A DNA stretch of 44,559 nucleotides from Flavobacterium sp. (GCA_023259675.1 JALRGT010000025.1:1-44559); one strand, 5' to 3'. Shown: positions 17,048 through 26,301, counted from the stretch's first letter. Translations and numbers: made by a program. Notes: generated by a model not told the origin, from the letters alone.

Positions 17048-17560
17048 TTAACTCGCTTCTGTTTTTTGAAATGCTTTGACATAAATGTCATTGTCTTTAA
17101 AAAAAACTTCTAATTTAGGTAAGGCTCTTGGCGGAGGCCCTGCGATAACTTCACCAGTTTGCGCATTAAAAGAACCTTCATGACAAGGACAATGAATAAT
17201 TCCGGTCCCCGGCTTGTAAAAAACAGAACAAGAAAGGTGGGTACATTTCTGCTCATAGGCTTTAAACTCGCCAGATTCCAGATGTATTAATATATAAGGA
17301 ATGGTACTTCCTTCAATCACAAAAGCACGTGTTCCCCCTAATGGAACCTCTCCTTTTTTACAAACAAAATGTTCTCCTCCTACTTCTTCTTTAGGATAAA
17401 AATGGGCTTTGGCTGCAACTAATCCACTTCCAACCATCAACCCACCAGAAACCAAAGTCAAGAATTTTGCAAACTCTCGTCGGCTTACTTGTGTGGCATC
17501 TTGTTTTAAAATTGGAAAATCTTTTTTCCAGTTTTTATTTAAATTTTCTTCTTTTGACAT
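17048..17560 (-). CDS. Rieske [2Fe-2S] protein with twin-arginine anchor
   Basis: A 170-residue Rieske protein. A Tat-like motif SRREFAKFL (R27, R28) precedes one hydrophobic segment (about 34-52) with no clear cleavage site, like the uncleaved anchor of bc1 Rieske proteins. The cluster motifs are CTHLSC (106-111) and CPCHEGSF (124-131). Ligands are therefore C106, H108, C124 and H127, with C111 and C126 placed for the disulfide of bc1/b6f-type high-potential Rieske proteins. It is encoded inside a nitrate reductase operon with a ferredoxin, a Mo subunit and a NarI-like protein, not with a cytochrome b of the bc1 type. It probably faces the periplasm. Confidence 0.9.
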   Translation of the reverse strand: MSKEENLNKNWKKDFPILKQDATQVSRREFAKFLTLVSGGLMVGSGLVAAKAHFYPKEEVGGEHFVCKKGEVPLGGTRAFVIEGSTIPYILIHLESGEFKAYEQKCTHLSCSVFYKPGTGIIHCPCHEGSFNAQTGEVIAGPPPRALPKLEVFFKDNDIYVKAFQKTEAS

Positions 17561-17633
17561 TTTCTTGAGTTTAAAGTTTAAAGTTTCATGTTAAAAGTTG
17601 CGTCACCTCCTTTTCATGTTTCACTTTTTACCA

Positions 17634-18203
17634 CTAATATATTATCAACTCCGTACTGCCTTTAGGCATCATAATATTCACTTTGGTATTTACGATCTCT
17701 TTCCCAAAAACAAAAGAATTTACCGGTGTACTGTTCGGACGCATTTCTTCGATTTCTGCTTTGGTACCAAAAAACAAAGCACCACTCGGACAAACAGTGG
17801 CACACATTGGTTTTTTACCTACGCTCGTTCTGTCATAGCACATCGTACATTTCATCATCAAGTCATAGGATTCCTCCTTTTTGGGCACTCCAAACGGACA
17901 AGCCAAAACACAATTGGAACAACCGATGCATCTTTCGGTATTGGCCGTATGTACAATTCCGTATTCATCTTTTGATATCGCATCAGCCGGACAAACATTG
18001 GCACAAACAGGATCTTCACAATGCATACATACCTGCACCGTTGTTTGAACTGATGCGGCGCGATCGACATAGTTGACATGAATCATTGATTCCTGTCCGT
18101 TGGTTTCACATTCGGCACAAGCCAATTCGCAGGCTTTACAGCCAATACAGCGTTGCATATCTACAAAAAACTCTTCGTTTGTATTGAAGTTGGTATAGTT
18201 CAT
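17634..18203 (-). CDS. Four-cluster [4Fe-4S] ferredoxin subunit (NarH/DmsB/NrfC-like)
   Basis: A 189-residue electron-transfer subunit with sixteen cysteines in four groups: [40 protein letters not shown] and CTMCYDR plus MCATVCP. This is the polyferredoxin pattern of molybdoenzyme beta subunits such as DmsB and NrfC. There is no signal peptide, so it should be cytoplasmic together with the catalytic subunit, which ends 17 bp upstream. Its likely job is to carry electrons from the NarI-like membrane subunit to the N-terminal [4Fe-4S] cluster of the Mo subunit. It is much shorter than NarH of classical Nar. Confidence 0.9.
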   Translation of the reverse strand: MNYTNFNTNEEFFVDMQRCIGCKACELACAECETNGQESMIHVNYVDRAASVQTTVQVCMHCEDPVCANVCPADAISKDEYGIVHTANTERCIGCSNCVLACPFGVPKKEESYDLMMKCTMCYDRTSVGKKPMCATVCPSGALFFGTKAEIEEMRPNSTPVNSFVFGKEIVNTKVNIMMPKGSTELIIY

Positions 18204-18220
18204 CTTTGTTATTTTATAGA

Positions 18221-20437
18221 TTAGACACTGGCATAAGCCGTTGATTCATTTGATGGTGCCGCAAATTCTCTAAGTGGCTCCAGTTGACAAGCGCAAACTT
18301 TAAATTCCGGTATTTTTGAAATAGGATCTAAAGTGTCAATCGTCAATTGGTTCGCCGATTTTTTTCCAGACCAGTGGTATGGAATGAAAACCGTATCTTC
18401 TCTAATGGTTTCCACAATATTGGCGGGAAAAATTCCCTCGCCTCTTCGAGTGAAAACTTTAATTAATTCTCTTTGTTGAATCCCGTATTTTTTAGCCAAA
18501 CTAGGATGAATCTCTACTAAGGGCTCTGGAAACTGATCTACTAATTTCCCAATTCTACGGGTTTGTGTTCCACTTAAATATTGAGAAACCACACGTCCTG
18601 TGGTTAGAATCACCGGAAATTTATCATCGGTTACTTCGCTTGGAAGTTTGTAAGGCGCTGGATTAAAATGGGCTTTCCCATCAGGTGTTTTAAACTTCTT
18701 ATCTTCCCAAAGACGAGGGGTTCCTGGGTGATCCTCTGTTGGACAAGGCCAAAAGATTCCCATATTATCTTCTATTCTTTTATAGGTAATTCCATTATAA
18801 TCTGCAGTTCCTCCTTTAGAAGCCACACGCAATTCATTAAAAATAGCTTCACTGTTTTGATAAGTGAATTTATCTTCCACTCCCATGCGCTTGGCTAATT
18901 CTAATATAATGGAAGTATCCGTTCTTGAATCTCCCGGAGGCGTCACTGCCTGACGGATACGGATTACTCTTCCTTCGGCGGAAGTTGTTGTTCCTTCTTC
19001 TTCTTCCTGTAACGAACCAGCCAAAATCAAATCGGCATGGCGAGCAGTTTCATTTAGGAAAAAGTCAATACAGATATAATAATCTAATTTCTCCAGGGCT
19101 TCCCTCACATAATTACTGTTCGGCAACGACACTAACGGATTGAAACAAATAGAAATTAATCCTTTGATTTCGCCTCTATGAATGGCCTCAATTATTTCAT
19201 AAGCCGAAAGTCCTTTTCCAGGCATATCTTTCTCCTCAATTCCCCAGACATCGGCAATATATTTTCGGTGTTCCGGATTTTCAATGTCTCTATTTCCCGG
19301 CAATTGATCGCATTTATGACCGTGTTCTCTTCCTCCTTGACCATTACCTTGGCCGGTTATTGTCCCGTAACCACAATAAGGTCTACCAATTCTTCCGGTT
19401 GCCAAGACCAAGTTGATACAGCCTACCACATTATCCACTCCTTTGGAATGATGCTCAATTCCACGGGCGTGCAACAAGAAACTCGTTTTGGCTTTGCCCC
19501 ATAGTTCCGCTGCTTCGCGTATTTTATTTTTGTTGATTCCGGTTACTTCCTCTGCCCATTCTAGGGTGTAATCCTTTACGGCATCAATAGTTTCCTGAAA
19601 ACCTGAAGTATAATTATCTATAAAATCGTGGTCCAACATATCGTTGTCCACCAAATATTTCAACATCGCACCGTACAAAGCCGAGTCGGTTCCTGGACGC
19701 ACATCCAAATGGATATCGGCAGTTCGCGCCAGCGGAATCATCCTCGGGTCAACCACAATAATTTTGGCACCGCGGTCACGGGCTTTCCAAATCCAGTGCG
19801 TCAAGGTTGGAAATGTTTCACTGATATTGGCTCCAGCCACAATAATCACTTCAGCATATTCTAAATCCGAATAATTATTAGATGCTCGATCTAATCCAAA
19901 TGCCTTTTTGTTTCCCGCACCCGCACTCACCATACACAAACGCCCGTTGTAATCCAGGTTTTTGGTTTTCAAGGCCACACGGGCAAACTTCCCGACCAAA
20001 TAACTTTTCTCATTGGTCAATGAAACTCCCGACAACATCGAGAAGGCATCATTCCCGTATTTTTCTTGAATGCGTTGAATTTCCGAAACCGTTTTGCTCA
20101 TCGCATCATCCCAAGAAGTCGGCACAAATCCTTGACCTTCCACTCTTTTCAAAGGAGACAAAAGTCGATCAGGGTGGTTATTTTGCAAATAACGTTGAAC
20201 ACCTTTTGGACACAGCCTTCCTTGATTAAAAGGGAATTCCATCCAAGGATCAAATCCAACCACTTTATTATCTTTGACCAACAATTGAATGCCGCATTGC
20301 ATTCCGCAAAAACAACAATGCGTTTTTACGGACTCATCCGGTTCGTCCTTGCCCACGTATCCGTCTTTAGGTGCATAATTTAGATGAGGGCCGAAATTCT
20401 TTACTATATTCTCCTCTGCTACTGGTAATTTTGCCAT
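18221..20437 (-). CDS. Molybdopterin oxidoreductase, probable nitrate reductase catalytic subunit (NasA/Nap-like)
   Basis: A 738-residue Mo-bisMGD enzyme of the DMSO reductase family. The N-terminal [4Fe-4S] site is C41-x2-C44-x3-C48-x27-C76, followed by the conserved K78 (LCPKG). C168 in [11 protein letters not shown] is placed as the Mo ligand; cysteine is typical of Nap/Nas/Fdh enzymes, whereas NarG uses aspartate. [20 protein letters not shown] resembles the NasA/NarB cofactor-binding segment. The C-terminal domain (about 600-720) is the MGD-binding beta barrel. There is no Tat signal, so a cytoplasmic location is inferred. Two NarK genes upstream argue for nitrate as substrate; formate or another oxyanion cannot be excluded from sequence alone. 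Confidence 0.88.
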   Translation of the reverse strand: MAKLPVAEENIVKNFGPHLNYAPKDGYVGKDEPDESVKTHCCFCGMQCGIQLLVKDNKVVGFDPWMEFPFNQGRLCPKGVQRYLQNNHPDRLLSPLKRVEGQGFVPTSWDDAMSKTVSEIQRIQEKYGNDAFSMLSGVSLTNEKSYLVGKFARVALKTKNLDYNGRLCMVSAGAGNKKAFGLDRASNNYSDLEYAEVIIVAGANISETFPTLTHWIWKARDRGAKIIVVDPRMIPLARTADIHLDVRPGTDSALYGAMLKYLVDNDMLDHDFIDNYTSGFQETIDAVKDYTLEWAEEVTGINKNKIREAAELWGKAKTSFLLHARGIEHHSKGVDNVVGCINLVLATGRIGRPYCGYGTITGQGNGQGGREHGHKCDQLPGNRDIENPEHRKYIADVWGIEEKDMPGKGLSAYEIIEAIHRGEIKGLISICFNPLVSLPNSNYVREALEKLDYYICIDFFLNETARHADLILAGSLQEEEEGTTTSAEGRVIRIRQAVTPPGDSRTDTSIILELAKRMGVEDKFTYQNSEAIFNELRVASKGGTADYNGITYKRIEDNMGIFWPCPTEDHPGTPRLWEDKKFKTPDGKAHFNPAPYKLPSEVTDDKFPVILTTGRVVSQYLSGTQTRRIGKLVDQFPEPLVEIHPSLAKKYGIQQRELIKVFTRRGEGIFPANIVETIREDTVFIPYHWSGKKSANQLTIDTLDPISKIPEFKVCACQLEPLREFAAPSNESTAYASV

Positions 20438-20511
20438 TTTATATTTTTTACAGTTGTCTGTCTTGTATTTTCTACTTCTAAAATCTAACCTCTAATTTCT
20501 TGCTTCCGAAA

Positions 20512-21561
20512 TTATCCAAACAAATTCCCACCTTCTTGTCTTGCTTTCAAGTGTGCTTGTGCCAAACGAGATCTTTTTCCTTCGGGACTTAAATCCAAAT
20601 GCGATGTTCCGTCTTCGTGAGAGAAATCGAAGCCCAATTGTTTCGTCACGGTTTTTAAATCCTGGATGTGCAATTTGGTGGCAAACTCCTCACCCGTATG
20701 CGGACAAACGGCCATACCCATTTTCATTCCCTGTTTTTTGTAGATATGCGCACCGATTTGGGCAGGACGTTGAATGATGTGGAAAAACTTCCCGAAGGGA
20801 ATCCAAATCAAGAACATGATTACCGTAACGGCGTGCAAAACCGCCAAGAAATCAAAAGCGAATCCTTTCATGAACTGGTAGGAATAAGTCAATCCCAATC
20901 CGGTTACGGAAATGGCAATCAACAAAATAAGCGGCAACAAATCGCCTTCAAAAGACTGGGTAGCAATCAATCCTGGGTTGGTCAAACGTCTTCTCAAATA
21001 ATAAAGTGACCCAAAAATAACCAAATACGAAGACCAGTTCAAGGCGTGGAAAGTCAAAAAAGCAATAACCGAACCCAGCTCAAAATCCATTACTTTAAAT
21101 CCAAAAAAGTAGGCCTCATAAGTAGAAATGGTGTTGGGAGCCATTGCAAAATGAATCCATCCAAAAGTAAGCGGAATGGTGATCAAAAAGGCCGATGTAC
21201 AGCCCACGGCAATCATGAAATGCGCCACCCAACGGTATTTTCCCCTTGGATAAATAAATTTTTGAAACGCAATATTCTCCACGGACTCTTTGGTGGCAAA
21301 CCAAAAATGCGAAAACACTTTTCCCGTTACCAAATACGTAATTCCGCGTTTGAAATAAATCCAAGTGGGAGGTCTTTGCAACCAAACCGAGTAGCGATAC
21401 ACGATTCCAAAGAAAGCAAAAACGGTTCCGAATAAATAAGTTACCAAAGCCGCATCAAAATTTTGCAATTTTCTGGAACCAAAAAACACGAGGGCAATCA
21501 TAAAAATAGAAAGTCCCGTTGCAATGAGCAATGCCTTGGTATTATAGGTTTTGTTTTTCAT
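20512..21561 (-). CDS. NarI-like cytochrome b membrane subunit
   Basis: A 349-residue protein with about seven hydrophobic segments and a roughly 85-residue soluble tail. The last membrane helix has H243 and H261, 18 apart, in LHAVTVIMFLIWIPFGKFFH. This matches the H-x17-H heme b pair of NarI, including the following basic, Pro-containing loop. Other membrane histidines are H114, H137 and H172. I infer a di-heme menaquinol-oxidising subunit. The protein is longer than NarI and its cytoplasmic tail has CPHTGEEFATK, not a known motif to me. It is directly upstream of the Mo subunit. Confidence 0.78.
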   Translation of the reverse strand: MKNKTYNTKALLIATGLSIFMIALVFFGSRKLQNFDAALVTYLFGTVFAFFGIVYRYSVWLQRPPTWIYFKRGITYLVTGKVFSHFWFATKESVENIAFQKFIYPRGKYRWVAHFMIAVGCTSAFLITIPLTFGWIHFAMAPNTISTYEAYFFGFKVMDFELGSVIAFLTFHALNWSSYLVIFGSLYYLRRRLTNPGLIATQSFEGDLLPLILLIAISVTGLGLTYSYQFMKGFAFDFLAVLHAVTVIMFLIWIPFGKFFHIIQRPAQIGAHIYKKQGMKMGMAVCPHTGEEFATKLHIQDLKTVTKQLGFDFSHEDGTSHLDLSPEGKRSRLAQAHLKARQEGGNLFG

Positions 21562-21777
21562 AGATTCAAATTTAACACCGTTTAAAAACTAAACATTAAA
21601 ACACGTTTTATTTTTTTTGTAAAACTAACAAACAACTACGTTAAAATACTTAAGTATTTTTCAAAAACACAAATAAATTAAAATATGTTACATCATCGCC
21701 TTGATGGTCATATTCTGTTTATTCAATCCATTTTGCTCGCTGTTTTACTCTGATTTCCAATAATTCACCAAGAAACA
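21562..21777. other. Intergenic spacer inside the nitrate operon
   Basis: A 216-bp space between the first NarK gene's stop and the NarI-like gene, with no coding frame recognised. It carries the palindrome annotated at 21643-21660 and may hold a secondary promoter for the reductase genes. Confidence 0.5.
21643..21660. promoter_or_regulatory. Perfect 18-bp palindrome upstream of the reductase genes
   Basis: AAAATACTTAAGTATTTT is a perfect palindrome about 80 bp upstream of the NarI-like ATG. It is not followed by a T run as a terminator would be, and it looks like a dimeric regulator site. The regulator is unknown. Confidence 0.4.
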
Positions 21778-23370
21778 TTAACTCGGCCTCTCACATCCTT
21801 TACGGTTGTAAAACCACCAATTAATACTTGTTGCAAATATAGTAAAAACAATCAAGCCAATAAAGAATTGATTCACGGAACCGTTTGCCGTGATGTTGTT
21901 TCCTATCAATTTGGAAAAGATGAAAGGACCAAAAGCAGCAATTGCAGCAGTCCAGCCAATAACGCCGGCCGCTTGACGTTGATTCTCGGAAAAGATGATG
22001 GGAAATTGCCTGAAAGTACCCGCATTTCCAATTCCGGTAAAGAAGAACATCGCCAAAATCACGCCAACAAACAAAGGAAACTGCTCCATACTGGTTGGCG
22101 AAACCAATCCTTGGGTCACCAAAATTATGGCACCAGCCAAAATTCCAATTCCGGTAATGGTGGTCAATATGGCTCCTCCTATTTTATCGGCCACAAAACC
22201 AAAAATAACCCTGCTGGCAGAACCAATCAGCGGACCGTAGAAGGCATAGACCAATGGATCCGGGGCATTAGGAAAATCGCCGTACAAAAATTTGATCATC
22301 AATGGAAATGCCGCAGACAAACCGGCAAAAGTTCCAAATGTCATCAGGTAAGTAATCGTGCAATACCAAGTGTGTTTGTTTTTGAAAATATCCATTTGCT
22401 CTTTTATGGAGGCCTGCATTGGAATGCTTTTCAAGAAGATCCAACTCATAAATGCCAAAACCAAAAGAAAACCAATGTACCAAAATGCAGCAGATTGAAT
22501 GTAGATTTTTTGGTGACTAACCGCCTCATTTTTGGGGCTAATAGTGTTCAAGAATTTTGCCGCCAATTTTGGATTGGCATTGGCAATCGCTTTAGATTTC
22601 TCATTGAGTGGCAATGCCGAAAAAATTTCGTGATTATCATTTGATTTTGTTACCGCTTTAACCGAATCCAATACTGGTTTCTTTACGGTAGCCAAAATTT
22701 TATTTTGTGAGTTATCATCCAAAGAAGCAAAAACCGCTTTTTGTTTTTGGACTGTTGAATCTTTTAAAACATTCTTTGTTTGCTTGACATCGATGCTTGT
22801 AAATACCGAAGTAGTCCCGTAAATACTGACACTCAGAATAATCGGGGTAACAAACTGTGCCAGCGAAACTCCAAAATTCCCAATTCCCGCCTGGATTCCC
22901 AAGGCCGTCCCTTTTAATCTTTTTGGAAAAAACAAACTGGTACTAGGCATAAAAGAGGAAAAATCTCCACCTCCAAAACCAGTCGTAATAGCCAAAAGAA
23001 CAAATACCCAAAACGGTGTACTGGTATCCATTACCGCAAACCCAATTCCGATTGCTGGAATTAACTTGAGTAAAGTGGCCACGGTCACTACATGTCTAGT
23101 CCCGAAAATAGGCAGAATGAAAGTGTGGATAATCCTCAGAAATCCTGCTGCCAAACCTGGAATGGCCACCAACCAAAAAAGCTGGTCTTTGGAAAAAGGA
23201 AAACCCAATCCCGGTAATTTCACCGCTATTACGCTCATCATGAACCATGACGAAAAAGAAAAAATCAATGACAAAGTTGTAATTATCAAGGTTTTCCACG
23301 CAATTTTGCTACCTGTTTTTTTCCAAAATTCTTCATTTTCCGGTTCCCATTTGTCTAGCCAAGTTTTCAT
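21778..23370 (-). CDS. NarK-type nitrate/nitrite MFS transporter with large loop insertion
   Basis: A 530-residue major facilitator of the nitrate/nitrite porter group. The TM5 nitrate signature region is LGIQAGIGNFGVSLAQFVTP, and TM11 has GIGNAGTFRQFPIIF. GGDFSSFMPSTSLFFP in TM4 is also typical. Between TM5 and TM6 lies an extra hydrophilic, largely helical stretch of about 100 residues (192-289) absent from E. coli NarK, on the side predicted to be periplasmic. It is the second gene of the operon and may import nitrate, export nitrite or exchange them. Confidence 0.9.
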   Translation of the reverse strand: MKTWLDKWEPENEEFWKKTGSKIAWKTLIITTLSLIFSFSSWFMMSVIAVKLPGLGFPFSKDQLFWLVAIPGLAAGFLRIIHTFILPIFGTRHVVTVATLLKLIPAIGIGFAVMDTSTPFWVFVLLAITTGFGGGDFSSFMPSTSLFFPKRLKGTALGIQAGIGNFGVSLAQFVTPIILSVSIYGTTSVFTSIDVKQTKNVLKDSTVQKQKAVFASLDDNSQNKILATVKKPVLDSVKAVTKSNDNHEIFSALPLNEKSKAIANANPKLAAKFLNTISPKNEAVSHQKIYIQSAAFWYIGFLLVLAFMSWIFLKSIPMQASIKEQMDIFKNKHTWYCTITYLMTFGTFAGLSAAFPLMIKFLYGDFPNAPDPLVYAFYGPLIGSASRVIFGFVADKIGGAILTTITGIGILAGAIILVTQGLVSPTSMEQFPLFVGVILAMFFFTGIGNAGTFRQFPIIFSENQRQAAGVIGWTAAIAAFGPFIFSKLIGNNITANGSVNQFFIGLIVFTIFATSINWWFYNRKGCERPS

Positions 23371-23451
23371 GTTCTCTTTTATTTAAATTGATATTGTAAT
23401 TTATGAATGACGTTGTAAATGCTCTTGATATAGTAATTTATAGCGCAATTT

Positions 23452-24927
23452 CTAATGATTGTGCTCGATTCCTCTTGTGAAGTTAGGCATTTTAGTTCTC
23501 ATGATATTGATAATCGTTCTATGCATCCATAATAAACAAACGATAGAAATGATAAAAATAAAAATCCATGAACTTGTCCACAAACCTGTGAAATTAAGAA
23601 GGTATCCAAAAATTATTGGCCCAATAAAACCGCCCAAACCTCCTATTAAACCAACCATTCCTCCCACTACTCCTACTTCATTAGGAAAATATTCAGGAAT
23701 GTGTTTGAATACTGCCGCTTTACCAATTCCCCACGATATTCCTATAAGAATAACCAGTATGACATAAACCCACATATTAGCACTAAATTTAATCTGGGTA
23801 ATTCCTTTGGCTAAAAGCTCTTTCTTTTTTACCTCTTGATTTTGTTTGACCACAATTTCTTGCCAAGAAGTTTTTACGGGTAAAATTGCTTCTTCGCTCT
23901 CAAATGATATAGTTTTTGAATTTACTTTTTGCACTTTTTCATTTATACTAATTTGAGATGGAGACACTGCCGTAATAACTCCGCTTTCGGATGCCAAAAC
24001 GCCCGGACCTGCTGTAGTAATTTCCATTTTAGGGAACATCAATAAAAAACTGATTGCAATAGACGAACCCAAAACCCAGTACATCACTTTTCTAGCTCCA
24101 AACTTGTCAGATAAATATCCCCCAAAAGCCCTGATGATTCCTGATGGTAAACTAAACATGGTGGCAAACATTCCTCCCATTACAAGAGACGTTTGGTAAA
24201 CATTCATAAAATTAGGCAATAACCATTGAGAATACGCTACAAAACAACCAAATACTAAAAAGTAATAGGCTCCAAAACGCCAAACCCTAGCTGATTTTAA
24301 TGGTGTTAAGAGTGTTTTAATATTTTTAGAATCACCTGCTGGTTTTTTATTTTTTGCGAATATGATAAAGAGTATCCCAATACTCACTAATACAGAAGCA
24401 TATGTTATGGGTAACATTTTCCATCCATTTATGGGATCACTTTCAGAAAATCTATTTAATAAAGTTGGTGCCATAAAAGTAGTGATGGCAGCACCTGCAT
24501 TTCCCATTCCGAAAATTCCTAAAGCTCTTCCTTGCCAATTTTGGGGGTACCAAACCGAAGTGTATCCGATACCAACGGCAAAACTGGTTCCTACTAATCC
24601 AAATAGAAAGCTCAATACAGCAAAACTCCAAAATGTATCTGCAAAAGGAAGTAAAAACAACGGAATGGAGCAAAGAAATAACAAGACAGAGAATATAATT
24701 TTACCTCCGTATTTATCAGTCAAAATACCAATTGGCAAACGAAAGATAGCTCCAGATAAGATTGGAATTCCCAGTAACCAGCCCACTTCTACCACGCTCC
24801 AATTGAATATGCCTTTGTCAACCAAAAATGTAACCAAAACACCATTTAAAGTCCAGCAGGCAAAACAGATGGAAAAGGCTAATGTGTTCAGAAATAAAAT
24901 TTTGTGGGATTGCGATAAACTACTCAT
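23452..24927 (-). CDS. Second NarK-type nitrate/nitrite MFS transporter with loop insertion
   Basis: A 491-residue NarK paralogue. The start ATG at 24927 (MSSLSQSH) is preferred; the frame is open to 24972 but the extra 15 residues precede TM1 without any feature. Nitrate-porter motifs include LGIFGMGNAGAAITTFMAPT (TM5) and VGVVGGMVGLIGGLGGFIGP (TM11). Between TM9 and TM10 there is an insertion of about 80 residues with GVITAVSPSQ and VVKQNQEVKKKELLAKG, which recalls half of a biotinyl/lipoyl-like barrel-sandwich hairpin. It is the first gene of the nitrate operon. Confidence 0.88.
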   Translation of the reverse strand: MSSLSQSHKILFLNTLAFSICFACWTLNGVLVTFLVDKGIFNWSVVEVGWLLGIPILSGAIFRLPIGILTDKYGGKIIFSVLLFLCSIPLFLLPFADTFWSFAVLSFLFGLVGTSFAVGIGYTSVWYPQNWQGRALGIFGMGNAGAAITTFMAPTLLNRFSESDPINGWKMLPITYASVLVSIGILFIIFAKNKKPAGDSKNIKTLLTPLKSARVWRFGAYYFLVFGCFVAYSQWLLPNFMNVYQTSLVMGGMFATMFSLPSGIIRAFGGYLSDKFGARKVMYWVLGSSIAISFLLMFPKMEITTAGPGVLASESGVITAVSPSQISINEKVQKVNSKTISFESEEAILPVKTSWQEIVVKQNQEVKKKELLAKGITQIKFSANMWVYVILVILIGISWGIGKAAVFKHIPEYFPNEVGVVGGMVGLIGGLGGFIGPIIFGYLLNFTGLWTSSWIFIFIISIVCLLWMHRTIINIMRTKMPNFTRGIEHNH

Positions 24928-24972
24928 ATAAAATCCATTTGATAATGATGTAAAATTAATCTGTTGCCACAA

Positions 24973-25296
24973 CCAATAATATGATATTTGTCAGTCAGTC
25001 CATAAAAAGGAGCATTTTATCCTGTTTATTTTTTTTGTTTAACCCAAATTTACACACAAATAATTAATAACAAAACAATTACGTCTTTTTGATTGCTCTG
25101 AGAAAAAAAGTCTTTTAGAGGATAAAAAGCTGTATGTTGAAAAAAATGTTTTTCATTAAATAATAGTAAAGCAGGTAAAAGGTACTTTCAAAATTAAAAC
25201 AGATTAAAAAATCGAATATAGTGGGAGTAAATAATAAGAAAACAAAAAATTACTTTATAAGCTAATCAAAACAACTTGTTCATTTTATGGGAAAAA
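24973..25296. other. Intergenic region between moaA and the nitrate operon
   Basis: An AT-rich space of about 320 bp with no coding frame recognised. It should hold the promoter of the nitrate operon (candidate at 25045-25073) and the end of the moa transcript. No strong terminator hairpin was seen after moaA. Confidence 0.5.
25045..25073 (-). promoter_or_regulatory. Candidate promoter of the nitrate operon
   Basis: On the minus strand TTG (25071-25073) is followed after 18 bp by TAAATTTG (25045-25052), matching the Bacteroidota -33 TTG / -7 TAnnTTTG pattern. The start codon at 24927 would have a leader of roughly 110 nt. Confidence 0.45.
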
Positions 25297-26301
25297 TCAA
25301 CCTCCAATTTTAATCATGCTCCTGTTCTGTGAAAACAATTTTGGATTTTGAAATTTGGCGTCATCATCCATCCCACCCCTCATCGCAAATTTTGATTTTA
25401 TGTTTTGGTAAATCAGTGGTACAATATCTCCTCCGGCTCTTAAAGTGTCGAGCAGAGAAGTTTCGGTATTTGAGAAAAGACAGTTTTTTAGTTTACCATC
25501 GGCCGTGAGACGAATGCGGTTACACGAGCTACAAAAAGGATTTGTCACGGAACTAATCACTGAGAAACTTCCTTTGTAAGAAACTATTTTATGGTTTTTG
25601 GCAGTGTCATTTGGCTTGTCAATCATTCGTTCTACTTTTTCAACAGAATAATTATAATTGACTTGGCTAAGGATTTCGGCATAAGACACCAGTTTATCTT
25701 TGTTCCATTGGTTACCGTCAAAAGGCATAAATTCAATAAATCGGATTTGAATGTTGCGTTCTTTGGTCAATTCAATAAAGTCGACTATTTCATTATCATT
25801 GAACCCTTTTATCACCACTACATTCAATTTCAACTGAAACCCATTGGTGTCAAGCAATTCCAAATTTTCCCAAAATTTATCGAAATAATTTCTGCGCGTT
25901 ACCTGATTGAACTTCTCTTTCTGTAGGCTGTCTATACTAACATTTAGTGTGGCTACTCCTGCTTCTTTAAGGGTATCTATAAAATCATGCACCAGAATTC
26001 CGTTAGTTGTTAAAGTGAGCTCCACTCCCAGTTTTCCCAATCTTTGAATAATGGCTGCGGCATCCTTCCTAACCAAAGGCTCTCCACCGGTAAGTCTAAT
26101 TTTATTTACTCCCAAATTGACAAAAGTTTGTGCAATGGTAATAATTTCATCTGCAGTCATCAGATGCGCTTTTGGCGTAAGCGAAATCCCTTCGGCTGGC
26201 ATGCAATAGGTGCATCTCAAATTACAATTCTCTGTAATCGAAATGCGCAAATAACTGTGTCCGCGTCCATGAGAATCCTGAATTTGAATGTTATTTTCCA
26301 T
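25297..26301 (-). CDS. moaA: GTP 3',8-cyclase MoaA
   Basis: A 334-residue radical SAM enzyme that converts GTP to 3',8-cyclo-GTP, the first step of molybdenum cofactor synthesis. The radical SAM motif is CNLRCTYC (CxxxCxxC), and TGGEPLVRKD is the SAM-binding GGEP segment. The second [4Fe-4S] site is CSSCNRIRLTADGKLKNC, and the protein ends in the conserved GG. Its start overlaps the end of moaCB by 11 bp, indicating translational coupling. Confidence 0.96.
   Translation of the reverse strand: MENNIQIQDSHGRGHSYLRISITENCNLRCTYCMPAEGISLTPKAHLMTADEIITIAQTFVNLGVNKIRLTGGEPLVRKDAAAIIQRLGKLGVELTLTTNGILVHDFIDTLKEAGVATLNVSIDSLQKEKFNQVTRRNYFDKFWENLELLDTNGFQLKLNVVVIKGFNDNEIVDFIELTKERNIQIRFIEFMPFDGNQWNKDKLVSYAEILSQVNYNYSVEKVERMIDKPNDTAKNHKIVSYKGSFSVISSVTNPFCSSCNRIRLTADGKLKNCLFSNTETSLLDTLRAGGDIVPLIYQNIKSKFAMRGGMDDDAKFQNPKLFSQNRSMIKIGG

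Noticed and set aside
18668..20383. Several plus-strand open frames of 70-115 codons opposite the Mo subunit
   Set aside because: They lie fully inside a well-supported gene on the other strand, have no recognisable domains and skewed composition; they are shadows of that gene.
21868..22644. A 258-codon plus-strand frame inside the first NarK gene
   Set aside because: Length is striking, but it is low-complexity, rich in N, K, Q, S and G, lacks family features and is antisense to clear transmembrane coding sequence.
24362..24931. A 189-codon plus-strand frame opposite the second NarK gene
   Set aside because: It is antisense to a conserved transporter and has the Pro/Lys/Asn-rich composition typical of such shadows.
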